Source of the DNA: Trebouxia sp. TZW2008
Taxonomy: Eukaryota > Chlorophyta > Trebouxiophyceae > Trebouxiales > Trebouxiaceae
Direction of reading: 5' to 3'
Assembly (NCBI GenBank): GCA_002118135.1
Contig: BDIU01000068.1
Location: forward strand, 186,001-250,000
Length of the DNA stretch: 64,000 bases
How positions within the stretch are numbered: position 1 is the first letter of the stretch; the number at the start of each line of letters is the position of its first letter. Shown here piece after piece: positions 20,861-30,800 of this stretch. The translations under genes were made by a program, and so were the position numbers. The notes beneath the pieces are model-generated. The model searched no databases and had not been told where the DNA came from. It saw only the letters and a program-made list of their open reading frames with translations.

Positions 20861-21234
20861 CGTCAGCTACTTACGTGTTGACATATGATATTCCTTCTAC
20901 ATTCTCAGGTCTTGGCTGATGCCCAGAAGCAAGCCTGAGGGGTTCATGCTAATGCCTTGCCCACAGACGTCAAGCTGCCGGTGCAACTGTCGCGCGTTCA
21001 GGTCAATTTGTCGAGCTATACCGACAACCAGGATGCGGGTGGCATGGTTGGCACGTGGACGAGGTGCCGCCCAGCTCGCAGGATAAATTAGAGCTTGCAT
21101 GCTGTGCAGAAGCGTAATGAACTCGTTGCACCATGATCACATCCATGATGTTTGCACTGAGATCGCGGTTCTCTAGACACTCAGACTGCGCAGCCCATCA
21201 CAACTTGTGCATCAGAAAGATTGTGACCATGTAT
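20861..21234. other. Gap 5' of the zinc-ribbon gene
   Basis: A minus-strand frame from an ATG at 21100 (contains ARQIDLNARQLHRQLDVC) precedes a strong GTAAGT donor at about 20875, but I could not join it in phase to the zinc-ribbon gene. It may be a 5' exon of that gene or non-coding. Confidence 0.3.
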
Positions 21235-21280
21235 ATTTACAACACTGACCACTGACCATTGGGGGTTTACTAAGGCCCAT
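21235..21280 (-). repeat. Left arm of a 43-bp inverted terminal match
   Basis: ATATTTACAACACTGACC and the following CACTGACCATTGGGGGTT..ACTAAG are found here and, as the reverse complement, at 27550-27593. The match is nearly perfect over ~43 bp, with one or two differences, and stops abruptly at both ends. Both copies sit at the outer edges of the 6.3-kb mobile-element region, with ends pointing outward. Confidence 0.8.
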
Positions 21281-23018
21281 ATAACAGGCCCAGGGGCAAA
21301 CCAGCCAGCCCTTCAGAGCAGCCCCAAGCCCCAGGGTAGTTGGCTCAGACCAGACCAACAGCAGCGGCAGGGGTCGTGCCCGCATGAGTCCTGTCAAGGG
21401 CACAGCTGATGCTGCTGGCAATGGTGGCAGTAGTGTGAGCGGTGGCAGCAGCAGTGGCAGTGGTGGCGAGTCAAGCTGCCTGCAGTAGTCAGGACAGGAC
21501 TCTGACAAGGTGTGAATACTCTTGCATGCTGAGGTCTTCTGACAAACAACACACCTGCTGCTTTTGCCACAGCAATCTTTGCTGAAGAGGACGAGGAGAA
21601 GGAAGTAGTCTTCATCTTCGTGCAGCCAGGATGGAGTTGGAGGACTGACTGCCTAGGATAGTCTTCCTGGCACAGGGTTTGACTGTCAATCAAATGCAGT
21701 GCCTGCACTTGCATGTCAAACAGTGTGATGTTGTGACAACAAGGGTAGCTGAGGCAGCGGAACCTTCAGGTGCAAGTGTCAGAAATGTTTTGCTTGGTCA
21801 AGTGCAGCTGAGCTACGAGCAGTTGCACCATGCGACCAGCAATTCTTTTCCGGGGCTTACACTTGCAAGCTTGGTTGATCACTGCATACTACGCCTACAA
21901 ATATGCAGAGACGCAACATCAAGTAACCGGCTGGGCTCAAGCACATCACTAGTGCAGCTCCTGTGGGTCAAATCAGCTGCACCTGAAGCTTTGCTCAAGC
22001 CTGATTGTGGTGCAGCTGGCAGCAGCCCAAAGCTACCAGCCATGTGGTGGCTATTTGTGAGCAACCACCTAGTTTTAACAGCTTTTGCCTTGGTCATTTC
22101 GTGCGTCAGATCAGACTTCCCCCATTGTGCTTGCAGTATTGCTAAAAAAACTAGACTGTCAGGCGCCATTATGGGAGGTTCTGTTCCCAGAAGTAGCCCA
22201 GGACTGCAGGAAAGCAAAAAGGTGCCTTAAGGGAAGAAGGGGGTGGAGATTGAGGGGCAGCCAACGCAGTCTTGCTGTCTGCGGTGGCCACCTGCAAGCT
22301 CCTTTAACGAATCACATCCATCTGCCAATCATTCAAGACAAGCTGATTAGCAGCGGTCAACAGCGCTGCCTGGCTGCCTGTTTTGAATTCATGGCAGATG
22401 GAGCTGATCTGAGCTGCGTGCCTTGGCTCCTCTGCCATGCAATAATAATGATGGTGAATACAATTGATACAACAAAACTATGACAAGAACAATACCGAGA
22501 GTGATAATAAACAGTGACTGTGGTAGTATAGTACAAATAGTAAGCAGCAGTATTTACAGCAACAACAGCAATCACAGAATAATAGTATCAACAACAACGA
22601 CGATGATACTAATGATAACTACCAACATAGTAACTGTATGGTACATGAGCCATGTTCCCCCACATGCACAGGAGCATCGCAAGGCTCATAAATGCTATCA
22701 TGCATCACAACAAGAGCATCAGGAAGCCTGTGACATGCCATCATGAGATACAGCAAGGGCATGGGAAAGCTCTGAAAGGCAGTGCAGCTTGGTTTGGCGC
22801 ACAGTTGAAAGCTGGTACATTGGCTGCTCCAGGGCTAGTCCTGCAGCCATGAATGCAGCATCCATGGGTTGATTGGCGGCAAGCTAATATTGATCAAATT
22901 GGCTTTGTGCAATGCTGATGGAGTGACTCCTGGTACGCTGTCCATAATGATTAGCTGTGGCATCCCATGTGAATGGCACAAAGTGCAGCAACACTGCAAT
23001 CACACTGTAAGCAGTCTA
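21281..23018. other. Left part of decayed element region
   Basis: No intact gene. A Gly/Ser-rich frame occurs at 21383-21488 (+). A 183-codon open frame at 21679-22230 (+) starts with TTG and has no recognisable domain. From 22440 to 22640 the sequence is a degenerate AAT/AAC/GAT trinucleotide-rich tract. I treat all of it as probable element debris. Confidence 0.4.
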
Positions 23019-23175
23019 GCTAGCTTTTGCTTTGACAATGGTGCGCTTCAAGAGTCTGACATGTACCTTGCGTCTATGCAGCATTTTGAGCCCGGCTGTG
23101 GGAGTTAAGACGTGCTCATCTCTGTTGCTGCTGTAGATGCTAGTGACGTCCGGATAGACCAAGACGGCTTTCATT
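23019..23175 (-). pseudogene. Ty3/gypsy-type reverse transcriptase fragment, minus copy
   Basis: The minus frame reads an RT palm-like segment: VLVY followed by a damaged D-D pair position, then IYSSNRDEHVL, LKMLHRRKVHVRLLKR and VKAKAS. The order matches the region from the YLDD catalytic box through the helix after it in Ty3/gypsy RTs (family knowledge). The catalytic Asp pair is disrupted and there is no flanking RNase H or integrase. It is a relic. Confidence 0.7.
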
Positions 23176-23300
23176 TCGTGCTGGTCTTCCTGGATGACAT
23201 TATCGACTACAGCAGCAATGAGGATGAACAGATATGGCATCCCAAAATTGTGCTGAAAATGCTGCGTAAGCATCAGCCACATGACAAGACATGGCATACC
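23166..23300 (+). pseudogene. Ty3/gypsy-type reverse transcriptase fragment, plus copy
   Basis: The plus strand encodes HFVLVFLDDIIDYSSNED followed by VLKMLRKHQ, which is the YLDD (here FLDD) catalytic box plus the following helix of a Ty3/gypsy RT. It is homologous to the minus-strand fragment that starts in the same ~10 bp and runs the other way, so the pair is head-to-head. The frame degenerates after about 45 codons, with no upstream fingers domain and no downstream RNase H. Confidence 0.75.
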
Positions 23301-24734
23301 CCCTCAAACCAGCCAGCTAAGCTGCTTTGTGCAGCCCTTCATACAGGCTTGCGCCAAACGCGGCAACATCCTGACCATTGCCTTGAACAAGCTGCGCAGC
23401 ATTCCAGTTGCCCTGCACACCTGTGCGTGAGGCATAGGTTGGTGTGTTCAGAAATCAGCTCACAGCCATATGTTGCGGGTCAACATGACTACAACGTTGC
23501 CTCCCCATGAAGAAGCACAGCATGCCGGCAGCCTTGCCTGCTGATATGCATGGGCAGTCAGGAATTTTTGTGTTGCGTGCCGCTGATAGTCAGGACTGTT
23601 GCCAGTCAGGGCCATTGGCTCCAGGGCTGTTGGAAGTTGAGGATTTCAGCAGCCCATGCTGATGCACAGGACTGCCGCTGGTCATACAAGACTGGGCACA
23701 GAGGCCTGCAGTCTCACCACAGGAGATTGTCATGTCTTGAATTGTGCATATCTGTTCATTGAGCACTGTGCATGATACACGATGCAGCAACACAAAGCAC
23801 TGCAATCTCAAGTGCCGCAAGGCATGCTGAGCAGCACCATATTTGCATGTCCTGTCCATTTGCAGTTACTCTAGTACACCACACATCCCAATCCTGTTTG
23901 AATGGCTGCAGGCTCCAAACAGACAGAACATGCAGAGCTAACAATTCACTGATAGATCTAAGGTCATGTACCAAATTAGATCAAGTCTCTTTGTGCTTGG
24001 CCATTGTTGCGTCATGCGTCCTTCTGCAGGAATGCTGCTTCAAGAGGTCTCACATGCTGTTTGATTGCCTCAGGTGCCATTCAGGATCGCCTCACCTGGT
24101 TGTGCCCAGCTCTCAGATGGCTGTCACCAGCAGAGGAGCCCTGCAGTAGGCCCTCCTTGGCCCCTCCCCTGTTGCTGCCCCCATTGCCAGAAGGGCAGCA
24201 TTGGACAGTGCCAATGACAAGGTATGCACTGACATTCACCTTGCTCATACACCTTACAGATGCATGTGTTGCTACCTCATTGCACACATGCTGCACAAGC
24301 TGGAGGCGCGACAGGGCTCTCCTTCAGCAGCCTTGGGCTTATTAGGGCAGGGGCTGAGCCCAACAGCCCCATCAGTACTTGGGCAGGGCACAGTGCAATC
24401 ATGGCTGCAGGGTTGACTGGCTCACGTGTCTTGAATTCGCGCAGGGAAGGCTGGGTCAGATTATTGGCACACCCCTCAGACTGGCACATTTGCCATCCCA
24501 AGCATTTAGCGTTTCTTTGTGTCCACATTCTTTTTCGTACGTGCTCCTGCTGCAGCAAGACATGGTTTTGATGTCCCAGCATGCACTTCTCGGCATCTTT
24601 GCACAGCCCAGCCAGTTTATGCAGCTTTAGCACTTTTTCCTGTGATGAATATATGCATTTACATCTGCATGAGCTGTGACCTGTGGACCATGCTTTGGCT
24701 GGTGTGTCAAAGCTAAAACCATTCAGCTGCTATT

Positions 24735-24815
24735 TGCGGAACAAGTGCTAGATGCTAACAGTGCTAAACGCTAACAGTGCTGAATGCAAAAGTGCTAAAT
24801 GCTGCACTGTTTCAG
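24735..24815. repeat. Short tandem repeat, GTGCTAAATGCTAACA-type
   Basis: Four to five imperfect ~15-bp units built on AGTGCTAAATGCTAAC. No coding content. Confidence 0.6.
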
Positions 24816-25504
24816 ACCATCTTGAATGATGCACCACTTCAGTACTTCAGTAACTTCAAATGACATCTCAAGTCTTCAGAGATTGGTCTACTACAATTTG
24901 GCAAGTTTTCAAAGACGCTGAATAAAGCCAGATCGAGACAAACTACTTCATGTTTGCTGAGGCATAAGCTGAAGGCCATTGCACTGGGACAGCACAACTT
25001 GACATTGTCTGCTGAATCTTGTTGTTTGCTGAATCTCATTGTCAAGTTGTTGATACATGCTTCTCTACTGACTCACTGTCATACTGATGGTGCAGGTATC
25101 ACTGCCAACAGCCAGACTTCACACCAACATGCTGAGTGGCCACAGCCAACATGCAGCTCATGAGCCTCTGCCGGCGTTGAGCGCCCCTCAAGGGACAACT
25201 GTATCAGCGTCAACGCAGCAGGGCAGTTCTGGCCAGCAAAGGTATTTGCAGCCCTGGACAGACTGCAGCACAGCAGCAACAGGTCCGTCAGCGCTGCAGC
25301 TTTCATCGCACCAGACAGCAGTTACGGGCTTGCAGCCAGCAGCGATGCCTCGGCTCAGCCTGATGTGCAGCCATTCAAGCCCAGTGCTGCTGTCCCTGGA
25401 TTGGTCAGCATTGCTCATGTAGCGACAGGACTGAGGTCCCTCCCTTAAATGCTGCCAAGCATGCACAGCAATGCTCTGGTAGGTGTAGAAGACCAAGCGA
25501 TGGC

Positions 25505-25963
25505 TTGTCCGGGCTGCTTCCTCCTTCATTGCAGCTCAGCATGCCCAATGCTGATGCACAGTCTCTGGACACCAGCGCTAATGGGTTGACGATGCCAACT
25601 TCCTCTTTGGAGCAGTCTGGCACCCACACCACTGATGCAGAAGGTATGGGGAGCAGCCATGGCCAAGACTTGGCTAGGGTTGGAGTTGATGCGCCCTTGG
25701 TGCAGCTTGCAGCCGACAGCTAGGCTGATGGGTCTGGGCAGCAGCCCACTGCAAGCAAGAAGAGGAGTGCAGGCACGATGTTTAATGGAGAGTTGGCGGA
25801 GTTGCAGACCATCAAGCAAGTCCATCTCACAGCAATGGTTGCAGCTGGCCATGAGGTTGCCAGCGGCTCTGAAATGCTGGGAAATGAGGGGTGGCAAGCA
25901 GCAGACATGGCAGACGTACTCATGTCAGACAGGCAGTATGTGAAGGAGCCCCTTGCAGACTGA
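25505..25963 (+). pseudogene. Open frame broken by a single TAG
   Basis: One reading frame runs 152 codons with a single in-frame TAG at 25721-25723. The part after the stop (SKKRSAGTMFNGELAELQ, then a helix with VHLTAMVAAGHEVA) looks protein-like and Ala/Glu-rich. A further stop-free stretch of about 95 codons lies just upstream (about 25160-25446). I do not recognise a family. Position inside the element region suggests a remnant of an element-encoded ORF. Confidence 0.35.
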
Positions 25964-26112
25964 AAGGAGTGCAAAGGTTGCGGCTGAGTGTGCTTCTGGC
26001 AACTGCTTGATCCCATCCTTGTGATTCTGCTTGCGGCGGAGCATGTATGGCGTCGTGCCTGCCTGACCTGTTCTGACAGCGCAAATGAAGTCAGCTCTGT
26101 TGCAAACTGCTC

Positions 26113-26514
26113 TCAGGCTCTGGTGTCAGATCTGGACCAGTTGTGTTGATAGCTCCTGCCCGTGAGAACCCGCGATTGAAGACTCGAGCTTCTTGCGAAG
26201 GTATATCGATTTGCATTCTGGGACAGGAGTAACGATGCTGGGCTGTGCGGTGGACTGTGCGATGGCCTGCTGCCTAGGTACGTACGAACGGCAGAGAGCC
26301 CGCGTTTGGGGCTGCTCAGCAACCTAAGGATCTTTCTTCGTCCCTCGTCTGTACACAAAATCCCAAGCAAAAGGAATACAACACAACTCGTGACTGGCCA
26401 GCCGTAGGGGGGACAGTTGCAGTTGCACTTTGGACAGGGAGGACAAGGGGGACAAATGTCATCTGGACAGTCGCGCACGAACGGAGTCAGGCCGGTTTGT
26501 GAGCCGTGTGACAT
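26113..26514 (-). CDS. Hypothetical Cys/Pro-rich single-pass membrane protein
   Basis: A 133-codon minus-strand frame begins at an ATG at 26514. It contains a Cys/Pro cluster (DDICPPCPPCPKCNCNCPP), then one hydrophobic segment (TSCVVFLLLGILC, residues ~45-60), then a basic Ser/Arg-rich tail. The frame also continues upstream of the ATG through an apolar stretch (STCVLTICAPALAVV) that would resemble a signal peptide, so an upstream exon or start is possible. No family recognised. Confidence 0.4.
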   Translation of the reverse strand: MSHGSQTGLTPFVRDCPDDICPPCPPCPKCNCNCPPYGWPVTSCVVFLLLGILCTDEGRRKILRLLSSPKRGLSAVRTYLGSRPSHSPPHSPASLLLSQNANRYTFARSSSLQSRVLTGRSYQHNWSRSDTRA

Positions 26515-27115
26515 CTGAACATATGGGACCACAGCTAATGCAGGTGCACAGATCGTGAGAACGCAAGTACTATGAAGCCCTTTCCCTGCAGCAATTTGTA
26601 CCTGCGAATTACTGTAGGTTTGCGAAAGACAACGGACACCGCTCCACGCGCGACGTCAAGCAAGTCCCACTCAGAAGACGGCCTGATGAATTTATTTCTT
26701 TAGTTTGCTTTGTGTCCTGTGCCCCCCCATTAGATCTCGAAAAGGACGTTGATATCAAACAGTAACAGAATCGAACGATGATGTGGCAAGCAGACAGCAG
26801 CGACAAAATAGCTCACGACATTGTGCAACCAGATCGGTCGTGGCCAGGTTGAAAGGTGAGCAATGCAAGATTTGCTGTGCGTACAGCGGTTTCAACATTT
26901 AAAGATGTGTTGAACGGTGTCAGTTCGACACCACCACTGCCTCTCTTCCGCTGTGCACTTCTGCGTATGAGTGGTCGCTCTTGCGCGAACTCCTCGCGCG
27001 AAGCCAGTCGTTCAGATGCCGGATCTTTAGATCTTGGGTCGCTGCGCATTTTTTGGTGTGCTTCTCGGCCGACACCCTATCAGACCGACCTTCAGCCAGT
27101 ACAGCTGTTGGCGCT

Positions 27116-27532
27116 ATGATGTCTTCTGCCGAAGACTCAGCGGGGCCCAGCTCAGCAGCAGCTGCCCAGCCCGCAGCTGTCGGGCAAACTCCCAAAACAT
27201 ACAACCTAGCCTGCTTTCAGAGAACAACATGCACTCTCAACGGTGTCATAACCAAATCCAATGCCATGGGCACACGGCTCGTCGCCTTGGGCGAGCAGGT
27301 GGATTTGGAAGCTGCCAAGACTGCGTCAACTGCAGACGCAGTTACACATCTGCAGCGCGCCACAGATGACAATGCTGAATACACTGATGGGCGCTTGGCT
27401 TCCATCAAAACATCATTGTCCAGCATCTCTGCATCTGTGGAAAGCATCAAGGAGCTGTTCACAGCTCATGCAGCAAGTCCATCTGACCCAGGTCCTTTGG
27501 ACAAGGCTGCACACACCCATGACAAACCATGA
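27116..27532 (+). CDS. Hypothetical Ala-rich protein with C-terminal helix
   Basis: A 138-codon intronless frame begins with tandem ATGs (27116, 27119) and ends at 27532, only 18 bp before the right-hand 43-bp terminal match. The N-terminus is Ala/Ser/Pro-rich. From residue ~55 a long heptad-like helix follows (LGEQVDLEAAKTAS, then SLSSISASVESIKELF). It could be a gag-like or structural ORF of the element that ends at 27593; that is inference from position and coiled-coil character only. Confidence 0.5.
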   Translation: MMSSAEDSAGPSSAAAAQPAAVGQTPKTYNLACFQRTTCTLNGVITKSNAMGTRLVALGEQVDLEAAKTASTADAVTHLQRATDDNAEYTDGRLASIKTSLSSISASVESIKELFTAHAASPSDPGPLDKAAHTHDKP

Positions 27533-27549
27533 CATAACACTGCAATGCT

Positions 27550-27593
27550 TAGTGAACCCCCAATGGTCAGTGGTCAGTGTTGTAAATATATGT
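27550..27593 (+). repeat. Right arm of the 43-bp inverted terminal match
   Basis: Reverse complement of 21235-21280: CTTAGTGAACCCCCAATGG, then TCAGTGGTCAGTGTTGTAAAT. Flanks differ between the two sites (left flank ..CATGTAT, right flank ATATGTAT..), with only a possible TAT or ATAT shared at the boundary. Confidence 0.8.
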
Positions 27594-27832
27594 ATTTGCT
27601 AGCAGATAGATGCCACGACCCTGCCGCTTTGACCCTCAGGCTTCAGCTACCTTTGAACATCACACATTTGCACCTTGCTTGTTTGCAAGCTTGCAAGCTC
27701 TCCTAAGAGCGCAGTCCGCTCGCATTAAAATCGGTGCATCGAAGTTTCACTGGCCATGGCTTTGATCTGGCCTGACTTGACGATACATCTGAGCACACGC
27801 TGCGGCACACAACTAATTCACAACAAGTGCCC

Positions 27833-30800
27833 CTACATATGGCCTGCGTCCTGATCTGAAACCCCTTTGGCCAAGTCCCAATACTGCTCAAGACCTTTGA
27901 GCCTGAGAAAAGTTTTCGCTGCTGCTTCTGTGCGGCAGAGCTCTAGGTCAAATCGCTGGAACACCTTGTCTTTGACCACGCCTAGCCATACAAGATTGCA
28001 GGAATTGCTCTTGGTTTCTGCAAGCAGCAGCAATGGGGTCAAGTGTACACACTTGATGCCAAGCGATACAGGTGTAAGCACTCAATGCCAGAGAGTGCAT
28101 TCAATGCTGCAGAATAGAAGCGCTTGATCACTGCAAGCAGCAGCAACCATGTCAAGCACAGAGAGGCCAGGGAAGATATAGCACAGAAGCCTAGACAAAG
28201 CAACACGTTCAGCTTGATTGGCAATTCTGAAGGACAATGATGAGACAGCAATCATAGCGTGCAGCTGTGCTCCAAGGTCAGGTACCTCTAGGTATAAAAT
28301 GCAAACTGCGAGAAATAAGAAATGTGCTGTATTCAAAGCTAATGGCAGCCAATGTTCTTACCTTGCTGCTCTGTGTCTTGAGTCTGATTCCAGTCAATGC
28401 GGTTTAGCATCAGGCGGTTGTACTTCTTCTGAGACTTTGAACTGCCTTCAGCTATGACCAAGCAGAAATCATCTGCCATAAGCATGCAGCCTGTCATGTG
28501 TAACTCCTGCACAATGTAAACATCAAGTCAAATGAGTCACCGTCGTAGCATGCCAAAATCAAGTATCTGCACATGTCCTTGTCATCTGAATTCTGCCCTT
28601 GTCAACAGATGCCCAAAAGCTAGCAATAAAGCAAACAAAAGCCCTCAAGGGTCCTTAGTGCGCTGACAGCATGCAGGTCAGTACAGAGTCCACACCTTGC
28701 TCTGCACTGAACCGCACCATGTCATCAAAAGGCAGCAGGCACAGCACTTGAGCATTGACTCTCACGTTAAAATGATGCTGCCAATTACTGAGGTCTATCA
28801 CCAACACTCGAAACAAATGCTGCCAATTACTGAGGTCCATGACTTTGTAGAGGGCCATCATCACAAGAACATGCAGCTCACAGGGCACAGCTTACCTGAG
28901 CATTGACTCTGCCTCTGAACTGATGATGTCAACAGCTCAGCTCACAAAGCACTCTTAACACAAACATCGACAGCAGGCATGGCGCACCTGAGCATTGACT
29001 CTGACTTTGAACTGGTGCTGGCGATTGCTGAGGTCCATGACCTTGTACACTGCTACTTGAGGAGCATCTCCCTCATTGGCCTCGCCCACCAGCTTCTTCA
29101 GCTTCTTCTCCTTCTTCTCAGCAGGAGTCAGCTTCCTTGCCAGGTTGCGGTCCTCATGTGCCTGTAGCACATTGTTCATGTTGTTATGTGCTCATTTACA
29201 GTGTCAGAAGGGTCAGAAGGGAACTCAAGCACAATGAGCACAATGACATGCAGCACACGCGTTGCTACTGTGCCCCACATGACAGCATGCTGCCAGGCCA
29301 CTTGAGGAAAAAGGGTGGACGATTGAGATGACGTCAACAGCTAGCCCTGCGACTATGCAGCAACTCCTGACCTGGCGCATGCATGTGCTCCACACACAAG
29401 TCAAAAATTGTGGATGATCACACAGCAATCAGCATGAAAGGATGTACCTGAGCTCGGTCTTCCATCTGCTGGCGCACTTGCGCTTCCACAGCTGTGGGGT
29501 CGGCGGTGGCCTCGCTGCCCAGCGCACGCATCATGTTACTCAGCTTCACCTTGGGTTTTGGCGGCTCCAACAGCCCTTGCCTGATCAGATCCTGCATGCA
29601 AAAGCCAATCGAAAAATGTTTGTTCCACGTACAACTGCTTTGGCATGTGTGGCAGTTTGCATGCACATTTGCAGGTTATTGCTTTAATGGGTCCGCAGCT
29701 GTGCATACACGAATGTCGATGACTGTTTTGCCCTGTTGAAGAGTATGCATAACGAACGCGACTACCTTGACACATTTGACAAGTAGTACATGTACATACA
29801 CAAATCACGTGTTTGCAGCAATCAGGAGTGTGCATGCACAGACATACATTACTGTTTTGACAGGTGCCAGCCGTGCATGCACAAATGACTGATATGATCA
29901 CCTGGCGCTCCTTCTCTCGCTCCTCCCTTCTTTGCTTCCTGATCTTCTTCTTCTCCTTGGACGTAAGCATGAGGGGCATCGGTGGGGCGGGGGCTTCAGC
30001 CACTGGGGGTTCGAGAGGTACTGGATGCTCAACATAGATCGTGATCTTCTCCTCATTGATGTACCTGACACACCATGTACATTTACAGGGACCATATATT
30101 GGTCAAGCCAAATAGCCTAGCCAACCCATGAAGCCGAGGCAAGTGCATGAACTTGGAGACCTGTCCGACTCCGTTGACACAGTGCAGCTGTCAGGCTTGC
30201 ATAAAAGGGTCATGGCACCTCACTAGCAAGCATGCAACTCACCACTAGCAAGCATATGATCAATTTGAAAGTCACCTATCAGAATCCATTGGCACAGCAT
30301 AGCTGTCAGGCTGCACCAGGATACGCGCATCCCACCACTCCACTTCAGGAATTGCATCCTGGGGGGCGGCCGCCCCCGCCGCCTCATCAGCCCCCCTTCG
30401 AGCCCCTAGGGGTATCAAGTTGGCATCCACAGTTGCTTGCGCTGCTGCGCGTTTCTCTTCTTGCTGTCTGGCACGCAACTGCCTTACACCTTCATCACCA
30501 AACTCAGCCTGCAGAGTCGGGGGTTTTTCTGGCACAAGCACTCTGCTTTAAAGGTATCAAGTCAGGATCCACAGTGGCTTGCAATGCTGCCCTTTTGTCT
30601 TCTTGCTGCCTGGCACACAACCGCCTTACACCTTCATTGCCAAACTCAGCCTGCAGATTCCAGTATGGTTGTTAGCAACACTTCAAGTTGGTTGTGTCAA
30701 GATGGCAACCACAGTGGCTTGTGCTGCTGCCAGTTTCTCTTCTTGCTGCCTGGGACGTAGCACCTTCATCACCAAGTTCAGCCTGCACAGTTGAGGGCCT

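Noticed and set aside
21679..22230. 183-codon plus-strand frame
   Set aside because: Starts with TTG, contains no domain I recognise, and sits in repeat-derived sequence.
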